A DNA stretch of 5,309 bases from JBBKWX01 sp037969175. Lineage in GTDB: Bacteria > Bacteroidota > Bacteroidia > AKYH767-A > JBBKVM01. Made by a program: the position numbers and the translations under genes. The stretch covers positions 1-5,309 of the forward strand of contig JBBKWX010000098.1 of assembly GCA_037969175.1 (NCBI GenBank), in the 5' to 3' direction. Below, piece after piece: positions 1 to 5,309 of the stretch. Below the pieces are notes generated by a model. That model was not told the origin of the DNA and searched no databases. It saw nothing but the letters and a program-made list of their open reading frames with translations. The first letter of the stretch is position 1. Every line of letters starts with the position of its first letter.

Positions 1-2259
1 GAGGTAAAAGAAGAAACGCCTGCCACAACTATAGAAGAAGATCAGCCTTCTGTTATCTCGAATATTGAGATCAAGAAATTATCAGGACCAAAAATTTTAG
101 GTAAGATAGAGTTGCCGGCTAATAGTGATACCCGTCCGGTTAAAGAAGAAAAGAAGAAAAGAAAACGTATCCCGATTGAAAAAAAGGATACACCAAGAAG
201 AGAGATTTTTATTAATAAAGACACTGGCGGTGGGAGACAAGGCGGTGGCGGCGGCGGCGGTAATTTCAACCGTGGTCGTGGTGCAGCAACAGGTGGCGGT
301 CGTGGCCGGGCAGCAACTGGCGGACGAAGAGAAGAAAAATTAATTGACTCAAAAGAAATTCAGGAAAAGATCAGAGAAACACAAGCTAAACTAGCTGGTG
401 GTGGAGGAAAAGGCAGAAGTACAAAATCCAAGATACGTAGGGAAAAAAGACAAGAGCTTGCAGATGCACAAGGAGAAATGGTGGATGATAACAAGCTGAG
501 AGTAACAGAATTTATCAGTGTAAGTGAATTAGCTAACCTGATGGATGTAAGTTTTGCAGAAGTTATCGGAAAATGTATGGGGCTTGGTATCATGGTATCA
601 ATCAATCAGCGATTGGATGCAGAGGTAATCGAACTGGTAGCCAGTGAATTCAATTTTGATGTCGAGTTCATTGATATGGAGAAGCAAATGGAAATGGAGG
701 ATGAAGAGGAGGAAGATGAAGAAGGCGAATTGGTAGCAAGATCACCAATTGTAACAATCATGGGCCACGTTGACCATGGTAAAACATCTTTGCTTGATTA
801 TATCCGTAGAGCTAACGTTGTTGCAGGAGAAGCCGGAGGTATTACCCAACACGTAGGTGCATACCAGGTAGAATTGGAAAATGGAAAAGAAATTACATTC
901 TTAGATACACCGGGTCACGAAGCCTTTACTGCCATGAGAGCAAGAGGTGCAAAAGTTACCGACATTGCTGTTATTGTTGTTGCGGCCGATGATGCAGTGA
1001 TGCCTCAAACCCGTGAAGCAATCAGCCATGCGCAGGCTGCAGGTGTTCCAATGGTTTTTGCTATCAATAAGATTGATAAAGACGGAGCTAACTCTCAGAA
1101 AATTTATGAGCAGCTTTCATCTATGAATATATTAGTAGAAGAGTGGGGCGGTAAATTTCAGAGTCAGGAAATAGCTGCGAAGACTGGTTTGAATATTGAC
1201 AAATTGCTGGAAAAAATTCTTCTTGAAGCAGAAATATTAGATCTTAAAGCTAACCCTGACCGTGAGGCTACAGGTACAATTATTGAAGCATCCCTTGATA
1301 AAGGCCGTGGATATGTTGCAACTTTATTAGTGGAGAACGGAACACTTCGTCCGGGAGATCTGATTGTGAGTGGTCAGTATTACGGTCGTGTAAAAGCATT
1401 ATTTAACGAAAGAAATAATAGAGAAGAAGAAGCCGGACCTTCAGCACCTGCAGTAGTTCTAGGATTGAATGGTGCGCCACAGGCTGGTGAGAAATTTAAA
1501 ATATATGCTGACGAAAGTGAAGCAAAAAATATTGCTAATAGAAGGGCACAAATATTAAGAGAACAAGGTATTCGTACCAAGAAGCATATTACACTGGATG
1601 AGATTGGACGTCGTTTGGCATTGGGAAGCTTCAAAGAATTGAAGGTAATCATCAAAGGTGATGTGGATGGTTCGGTAGAAGCCCTGAGTGATTCATTACA
1701 GAAATTATCTACACCAGAAATTTTGGTAAGTGTCATTCACAAAGGTGTTGGACAGATCAATGAAAGTGATATTGTATTAGCAGAAGCATCCGATGCGATT
1801 GTAATTGCATTTAATGTTCGTCCTTCTATGCAGGCGTCTAAAATGGCAGATACCGCTGGTATTGAGATAAAGATGTATTCAATCATTTATAATGCAATTG
1901 AAGAAGTGAAGAGTGCAATGGAAGGCATGCTGGAACCGAAGGTACAGGAGAGGATTACCGCTAATGTGGAGATAAGAGAAGTATTCAAATTTGATAAAGC
2001 TACGGTAGCAGGATGTCAGGTAATATCTGGTAAAATAAAAAGAGATTCTAAGATTCGCCTTATCAGGGATGGTATTGTTGTTTATCCAACTGCAGAAGGT
2101 GTAAAAGCAGAATTAGCGTCCCTGAAAAGATATAAAGACGACGCAAAAGACGTTTCTACCGGAATGGAGTGCGGATTAACAATTAAAAACTATGCTGATA
2201 TTAAGGTTGGAGATATTGTAGAAGCCTATGAGGAAGAAGAAGTAAAAAGAACATTATAA
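1..2259 (+). CDS. infB: Translation initiation factor IF-2, 5'-truncated by the window edge
   Basis: IF-2 is the GTPase that brings initiator fMet-tRNA to the 30S subunit and promotes 50S joining in the cytoplasm. The frame is open from base 1, giving 752 residues to the TAA at 2257-2259. The TTG at 112 is not a credible start, because the upstream codons read as typical IF-2 N-terminal sequence (KLSGPKILGKIEL). Visible parts in window residue numbers: a Lys/Glu-rich disordered segment; a Gly/Arg-rich tract (76-110); an IF2_N domain (about 166-224); an acidic linker; and the G domain with G1 GHVDHGKT (255-262), the G2 region GGITQH, G3 DTPGH (302-306), G4 NKID (356-359) and G5 AAKTG (392-396). 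An EF-Tu-like domain II (about 424-510), domain III (about 540-650) and a C-terminal fMet-tRNA-binding domain containing GMECGLTIKNYADIKVGD follow. Bacteroidota IF-2 proteins are commonly 900 or more residues, so some 150-300 are probably missing upstream. The gene usually follows nusA, which cannot be seen here. Identification is firm. Confidence 0.98.
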   Translation, partial: EVKEETPATTIEEDQPSVISNIEIKKLSGPKILGKIELPANSDTRPVKEEKKKRKRIPIEKKDTPRREIFINKDTGGGRQGGGGGGGNFNRGRGAATGGGRGRAATGGRREEKLIDSKEIQEKIRETQAKLAGGGGKGRSTKSKIRREKRQELADAQGEMVDDNKLRVTEFISVSELANLMDVSFAEVIGKCMGLGIMVSINQRLDAEVIELVASEFNFDVEFIDMEKQMEMEDEEEEDEEGELVARSPIVTIMGHVDHGKTSLLDYIRRANVVAGEAGGITQHVGAYQVELENGKEITFLDTPGHEAFTAMRARGAKVTDIAVIVVAADDAVMPQTREAISHAQAAGVPMVFAINKIDKDGANSQKIYEQLSSMNILVEEWGGKFQSQEIAAKTGLNIDKLLEKILLEAEILDLKANPDREATGTIIEASLDKGRGYVATLLVENGTLRPGDLIVSGQYYGRVKALFNERNNREEEAGPSAPAVVLGLNGAPQAGEKFKIYADESEAKNIANRRAQILREQGIRTKKHITLDEIGRRLALGSFKELKVIIKGDVDGSVEALSDSLQKLSTPEILVSVIHKGVGQINESDIVLAEASDAIVIAFNVRPSMQASKMADTAGIEIKMYSIIYNAIEEVKSAMEGMLEPKVQERITANVEIREVFKFDKATVAGCQVISGKIKRDSKIRLIRDGIVVYPTAEGVKAELASLKRYKDDAKDVSTGMECGLTIKNYADIKVGDIVEAYEEEEVKRTL
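226..330 (+). repeat. Low-complexity Gly/Arg-rich tract inside infB
   Basis: These 35 codons are almost entirely Gly, Arg, Ala and Thr. They include a run of seven glycines (241-261, GGT/GGC codons) and two near-copies of a Gly-Arg-(Gly)-Ala-Ala-Thr-Gly-Gly unit at 274-297 and 304-324. The tract sits in the disordered N-terminal extension before the IF2_N domain. It is locally GC-rich against an AT-rich gene. Slippage or unequal crossing-over in GGN repeats could vary its length between strains; that is inference. No function can be read from the sequence. Confidence 0.8.
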
Positions 2260-2260
2260 A

Positions 2261-2358
2261 GGAACAAGAAAACAAGAAGCAAGAAAACAAGAAAGAGAAA
2301 CTTGCAGTTTCAGTCTTGAACCTTGAACCTTGAACCTTGTTTCTTGGCTCTTGTACCT
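2261..2358. repeat. Imperfect inverted intergenic repeat: CAAG array facing CTTG array
   Basis: Two bases after the infB stop, CAAG occurs at 2265, 2273, 2280 and 2288 (spacing 8, 7, 8) within a purine-rich strand. After a small perfect hairpin (GAAAC 2297-2301, GTTTC 2307-2311, 5-base loop), CTTG occurs at 2315, 2322, 2329, 2336, 2343 and 2350, exactly every 7 bases. The centre of the second half is the heptamer CTTGAAC repeated about 3.6 times (2315-2339). The halves are roughly reverse-complementary, so the transcript could fold into a long, imperfect stem with internal loops. From general familiarity, similar CTTGAAC/GTTCAAG intergenic tracts recur in Bacteroidota genomes and cause spurious short protein calls rich in KVQGSRFK. 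It may act as a 3'-end structure for the infB mRNA, but it lacks a T-tract and is not a canonical terminator. Confidence 0.75.
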
Positions 2359-2366
2359 TACAACCG

Positions 2367-2382
2367 TAACAAATTTTTGTTA
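2367..2382. other. Small AT-rich palindrome upstream of the SurA-like gene
   Basis: TAACAAA (2367-2373) and TTTGTTA (2376-2382) form a perfect 7-base inverted repeat separated by two bases. It lies about 50 bases before the SurA-like start codon. It could be an operator half-site pair or part of the promoter region, or chance in AT-rich DNA. It is too weak and GC-poor to be a convincing terminator. Confidence 0.3.
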
Positions 2383-2410
2383 AATAGCCCTTCAGCTCAT
2401 TAATAGTTAT

Positions 2411-2416
2411 AAAGGG
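2411..2416 (+). promoter_or_regulatory. Possible ribosome binding site (AAAGGG) for the SurA-like gene
   Basis: AAAGGG is the only purine-rich Shine-Dalgarno-like string near the start. It is 9 bases before TTG 2426 and 18 bases before ATG 2435, so spacing alone favours the TTG. Bacteroidota genes often start without a Shine-Dalgarno site, and TTG starts are uncommon, so this does not settle the start. The two choices differ by only three residues. Confidence 0.35.
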
Positions 2417-2434
2417 AAAGTATTTTTGAAACTT

Positions 2435-3808
2435 ATGCAAAACGCAAAACGAATATTAATGGCTGGTCTGGTTCTGTTATTATTTACAGCACCGGTTCTT
2501 GCTCAGCCGCAAAAAGTGGTGGCCGATAGAATTGCAGGGATAGTAGGTGATCAGATCATTTTATTATCAGACATTAAAAACTCAATATCCGATATCATCC
2601 GTCAGGGTGGTACAGTACCCCCTAATGCGGAATGTTTGATAATGGAGCAGGCACTTATCTCAAAAGTGTTGATGATACAGGCTCAGAAAGATTCATTGCC
2701 GGTAACGGATGAAGAAGTAGAAGCTGAACTGGATCAGAAGATCAGGTATTACATCAATCAATTGGGTAGTCAGCAGGCATTGGAAGAAATGGCAGGTAAA
2801 ACGATCTACCAGATCAAAGATGATGCAAGAGAATCTGTAAAAGAGCAAAAACTGGCTGGAGCCATGCAGCGGAAGATTGTAGATAATGTAAGAATGACAC
2901 CAGTTGAAGTAAATGCTTTTTTCGACCATATACCAAAAGATAGCTTGCCTTTTTATGAATCTGAACTGGAAATTTGCCAGATTGTTCTATACCCAAAGGC
3001 ATCAAGGGATATTGAGCAATATGTATATGGCGAAATGATGAATTATAAAAAGCAGATAGAGACAAAAATTACAACATTTGATAAATTGGCAAAACAGGTT
3101 TCAGAAGATCCGGGTAGCAAAGACCGGGGTGGTCAGTACCAGATCAACCGTAATGAAAAAACCTGGGACCCTGTTTTTATGTCAACGGCTTTCCGACTGA
3201 AAGAAGGCGAGATATCAGTACCTGTTAAATCAAAATTTGGCTATCATATAATACAAATGGTACAGCGAAGTGGTGATGATGCAATTGTTCGTCATATTCT
3301 TCGTATGCCACCGGTAACAGATGATGAATTAAACCAGGCAAAAACAAAACTAGATACTGTAAGATCAAAAGTAATTGCCGGTACAATAGGGTTTAATGAA
3401 GCAGCCTTGAAGCATAGTGATGATGAAGCAGCAAAATTTGCTGGTCCTTGTATAACTGACCGGGATGGTTCCACATATGTTACTATTGATCAGTTGGATA
3501 AAGAAATGGTTGGCATGTTGAGTAAGATGAAAGTTGGTGATATCTCACAACCTACAATATTTGAAAGTGAGCAGGCTAAAAAGGGTGTAAGGATCGTTTA
3601 CCTGAAATCAAGGTCTGAGCCACATAGAATGAATATGCAGGACGATTACAGTAAAATATCGCAGTTTGCTTTAGAAGAAAAGAAAAGCAAAACATTGGAG
3701 AAGTGGTTGAGTACTAAAATCCCGACTTACTATATAATGGTAGATGATAATATGGTGGAAGAATGTCCGCAGGTAGCAAAGTATGCAACTGATACAAAAG
3801 CATTTTGA
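2435..3808 (+). CDS. SurA-like periplasmic chaperone / peptidyl-prolyl cis-trans isomerase
   Basis: The product has 457 residues from ATG 2435 (460 if TTG 2426 is used). It has a signal peptide: basic MQNAKR, a hydrophobic core to about residue 19, and probable cleavage after LA at 22-23. The mature protein should be periplasmic, where SurA-type proteins escort unfolded outer-membrane proteins. A SurA_N-like chaperone region (about 28-168) begins with DRIAGIVGDQIILLSDI. A first parvulin module (about 176-278) has EDPGSKDRGGQY and FGYHIIQM. A second, more divergent module (about 284-393) begins IVRHILRMPP. A helical C-terminal tail ends in KWLSTKIPTYYIMVDD. This two-parvulin layout and length match Bacteroidota SurA homologues. 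The first module keeps the distal His (271) but has Gln182 at the proximal position; the second keeps His287 but lacks the distal one, so isomerase activity may be weak. It lies 175 bases after infB and ends at the terminator at 3826-3855. I leave the symbol empty because orthology to E. coli surA is not proven. Confidence 0.93.
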   Translation: MQNAKRILMAGLVLLLFTAPVLAQPQKVVADRIAGIVGDQIILLSDIKNSISDIIRQGGTVPPNAECLIMEQALISKVLMIQAQKDSLPVTDEEVEAELDQKIRYYINQLGSQQALEEMAGKTIYQIKDDARESVKEQKLAGAMQRKIVDNVRMTPVEVNAFFDHIPKDSLPFYESELEICQIVLYPKASRDIEQYVYGEMMNYKKQIETKITTFDKLAKQVSEDPGSKDRGGQYQINRNEKTWDPVFMSTAFRLKEGEISVPVKSKFGYHIIQMVQRSGDDAIVRHILRMPPVTDDELNQAKTKLDTVRSKVIAGTIGFNEAALKHSDDEAAKFAGPCITDRDGSTYVTIDQLDKEMVGMLSKMKVGDISQPTIFESEQAKKGVRIVYLKSRSEPHRMNMQDDYSKISQFALEEKKSKTLEKWLSTKIPTYYIMVDDNMVEECPQVAKYATDTKAF

Positions 3809-3825
3809 GTAATTAAAAAACTAGT

Positions 3826-3855
3826 AAAAAGCCGTTACAATTGTAACGGCTTTTT
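3826..3855 (+). terminator. Strong intrinsic terminator after the SurA-like gene
   Basis: A perfect inverted repeat has 10-base arms GCCGTTACAA (3831-3840) and TTGTAACGGC (3841-3850). It is flanked by AAAAA (3826-3830) and TTTTT (3851-3855), so the symmetry extends to 15 bases per arm. In RNA this gives a stable GC-based stem with a short AAUU loop followed by U residues, the classic Rho-independent form. It starts 17 bases after the TGA at 3806-3808. The flanking A and T tracts would also let it work on the opposite strand, although no leftward gene is visible here. Confidence 0.95.
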
Positions 3856-3954
3856 ATTTACACAGACATTTGCTGCCCTTTATTATACTGATATAGCTAA
3901 TTATTATAATAGTACTTTTATGAATAATAGGATAATTGACATCTGAAAACATTC
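3856..3954 (+). promoter_or_regulatory. AT-rich leader, probable promoter region of the PAS-domain gene
   Basis: These 99 non-coding bases lie between the terminator and the next start codon, so a promoter is expected here. Nothing matches the Bacteroidota consensus (TTTG near -33, TAnnTTTG near -7) fully. The nearest -7 candidate is TACTTTTA at 3913-3920, one mismatch, but the only upstream TTTG (3869-3872) is about 40 bases away. TATAAT at 3905-3910 lies in a 10-base AT palindrome and has no suitably spaced -35. No Shine-Dalgarno sequence precedes ATG 3955. The promoter is inferred from position rather than from motifs. Confidence 0.35.
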
Positions 3955-5309
3955 ATGCAGCTTTCACAACAAATATCAATACTGGCAAAGTATTTCAGTG
4001 ATTCAAATAAATTTTATTATTTAGTATTGGATCAACAAGGGAGCATTAAATATGTCAACCCTCTTTTGTTAAAAAGGTCGGGAATGAAAGAAGAAGATAT
4101 TGATTTTCGTTCCTTTAGTGATCTCTTTCAGGAAAATGAAGAAACTCAATTTAATAAAGCTTGTGAATATTGTTGGCAATATCAGGATAGTAAGAAGGAA
4201 ATTGAACTAAATCTTAAGACCAATGACGGCCTTATTTTTCATTCTAAATGGGAATTTTCTGTATGCAATGATGAAAATGGTATTCCTAATTATCTACAAG
4301 GCATCGGACATGAAGTTGAATTATTGAAGAGTGGAATAGAAAAAGAACTACTGGAAAGTGAACTATTCTTTAAAAACCTTATTGCTGAGTCTTTAGATGG
4401 AATTGTTTTATCTGATATAAACGGAGTTATAGATTTTGCCTCACCAAGTATTGAAAAAATATTAGGTTATAGCTCAGAGGAAGTCTTAGGAAAAACTCTT
4501 TTTGATTTCGCATTTTCAGACGATGTTGAATTGGCTATTCGTACGTTTAGGGCAGAGGTTGAATTCAAGCAGGATCTGAAATTCATTAATATCCGGCTGA
4601 TAAAAAAAAGTGGTGAATTGCTATGGTGCATTGTGCGGGGTCATAATATGTTGGAAAGCCCGTATATCGGTAAAATGGTTATTTATTTTTCAGATGATAC
4701 ATTAAGAAAAAATGCGGAAGATGCTTTAATTGAAAGTAAAAATAAATTAAAAGAACAAGCTACAATTGTCAATAATGTAACAGATATAATTGTAACAACG
4801 GATTTAAGCCGTAAGATTACATCCTGGAATATTGTCATCGAAAAATTAACCGGAATTATTGCGCAGGATGCAATTGGAAAAAGATTCAGGGATGTAATTG
4901 AAACAAATTATGCTCCTTATAATCATGATCAGGTGGCGGCCATTGTTATGAAAGATGGAATATGGCGTGGAGAGATATCCTTTGTTCGAAAAAATGGCGA
5001 AAAAGTATACTTATTACATACAGTATCCATGTTGTATTCTGAAAATGGGGAAAGTATTGGCATGTTGGGCGTTGGGAAAGATATTACTGAAAGAAAAAAG
5101 GCCGAAACCAGGTTACAACAAAGCGAATTGTTTTACAGGAGGTTAAGCTATTATTCTATTGACGGCGTTATAATGTCTGATCATAACGGCACTATAACTT
5201 ATTGTGGTCCATCTGCTGAAAGGATTTCAGGTTATGATACAACCCGGTTATTAGGACATCATTTTTTTGAATTTGTTCATCCTGAGGATATTCCGGTAGC
5301 TATAGATGC
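3955..5309 (+). CDS. Multi-PAS-domain signalling protein, 3'-truncated by the window edge (probable sensor kinase)
   Basis: The frame is open from ATG 3955 to the window end (451 complete codons, no stop). An in-frame TGA at 3937-3939 supports this start. Approximate PAS modules: PAS1 18-120 (FYYLVLDQQGSIKYVNPLLL), PAS2 138-250 (SLDGIVLSDINGVIDFASPS), PAS3 268-378 (VTDIIVTTDLSRKITSWN) and PAS4 from 393 (SIDGVIMSDHNGTITYCGPS), cut by the edge. Short charged linkers resembling signalling helices join them, including LLKSGIEKELLESELFF, the RKNAEDALIESKNKLKEQ segment and the classic PAC-to-PAS junction DITERKKAETRLQQSE. There is no signal peptide or membrane segment in this part, so the sensor is probably cytoplasmic. 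PAS domains sense small ligands, redox state or light, or mediate dimerisation; no ligand can be assigned here. The output domain is out of view. A histidine kinase is most likely from family experience, but a cyclase or DNA-binding output is possible. The strong terminator upstream suggests an independent transcription unit. Confidence 0.92.
   Translation, partial: MQLSQQISILAKYFSDSNKFYYLVLDQQGSIKYVNPLLLKRSGMKEEDIDFRSFSDLFQENEETQFNKACEYCWQYQDSKKEIELNLKTNDGLIFHSKWEFSVCNDENGIPNYLQGIGHEVELLKSGIEKELLESELFFKNLIAESLDGIVLSDINGVIDFASPSIEKILGYSSEEVLGKTLFDFAFSDDVELAIRTFRAEVEFKQDLKFINIRLIKKSGELLWCIVRGHNMLESPYIGKMVIYFSDDTLRKNAEDALIESKNKLKEQATIVNNVTDIIVTTDLSRKITSWNIVIEKLTGIIAQDAIGKRFRDVIETNYAPYNHDQVAAIVMKDGIWRGEISFVRKNGEKVYLLHTVSMLYSENGESIGMLGVGKDITERKKAETRLQQSELFYRRLSYYSIDGVIMSDHNGTITYCGPSAERISGYDTTRLLGHHFFEFVHPEDIPVAID

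Noticed and set aside
241..261. GGC/GGT run considered as a G-quadruplex or CRISPR-like repeat
   Set aside because: The run has only G pairs separated by C/T within coding sequence and no spacer structure. It is better explained as codons for a polyglycine stretch.
360..605. Minus-strand open frame antisense to the infB N-terminal region
   Set aside because: It has low-complexity Ser/Pro/Leu composition mirroring the infB Lys/Glu/Gly codons and no recognisable motif; it is a shadow of infB.
2421..2428. TATTTTTG, an exact match to the Bacteroidota -7 promoter motif TAnnTTTG
   Set aside because: It ends six bases before ATG 2435 and overlaps the alternative TTG start, and there is no TTTG at the expected -33 distance, so it would give essentially no leader. 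It is most likely chance in AT-rich DNA.
2201..2440. Minus-strand open frame of 79 codons across the infB end and the intergenic gap
   Set aside because: It is translated from the CAAG/CTTG repeat and the antisense of infB. Its KVQ/SRFK-like low-complexity sequence is typical of spurious calls over this repeat, and it has no credible domain.
3905..3910. TATAAT, a perfect E. coli-type -10 box
   Set aside because: There is no -35 element at 16-18 bases, the Bacteroidota primary sigma factor prefers a different motif, and the hexamer lies in a run of A/T. It is mentioned only within the leader annotation.
3920..3945. ATG at 3920 as a possible small leader peptide ORF
   Set aside because: It encodes only eight residues before a TGA at 3944, has no ribosome binding site and no attenuator-like hairpin after it.
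4955..5146. Plus-strand 63-codon open frame
   Set aside because: It lies wholly inside the PAS-domain gene in another frame, whereas the PAS frame has clear family motifs through the same bases.

Overview
The window looks like chromosomal DNA of a Bacteroidota bacterium, perhaps of the Chitinophagales/Chitinophagaceae type. The evidence is moderate AT-richness, an IF-2 with the long basic/Gly-rich N-terminus and sequence style usual in that phylum, a SurA-type chaperone of Bacteroidota architecture, weak or absent Shine-Dalgarno signals, and a CTTGAAC-type intergenic repeat. The family-level placement comes from sequence style only and is tentative.

Layout: all three genes are on the + strand. 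(1) Positions 1-2259 hold the 3' part of infB (translation initiation factor IF-2); its 5' end lies before the window. (2) Positions 2260-2434 are a gap filled mostly by an imperfect inverted, tandemly phased CAAG/CTTG repeat (2261-2358) and a small AT-rich palindrome (2367-2382). (3) Positions 2435-3808 encode a secreted SurA-like periplasmic chaperone/peptidyl-prolyl isomerase with two parvulin modules. (4) A very clear intrinsic terminator lies at 3826-3855, followed by about 100 AT-rich bases that probably carry the promoter of the next gene. (5) From 3955 to the window end runs an open, 3'-truncated gene for a multi-PAS sensor protein. It contains three complete PAS modules and the start of a fourth, and its output domain lies beyond the window.

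Functionally, infB and the SurA-like gene are housekeeping genes for translation initiation and envelope protein folding. The strong terminator separates them from the PAS-domain signalling gene, which is probably an independent transcription unit. I see no CRISPR array, tRNA/rRNA, insertion sequence, phage gene or defence system. No clearly new system is visible. The points most worth a second look are the intergenic CAAG/CTTG repeat, the split of the two parvulin histidines between the two SurA modules, the Gly/Arg-rich tract in IF-2, and the PAS2/PAS4 internal duplication.
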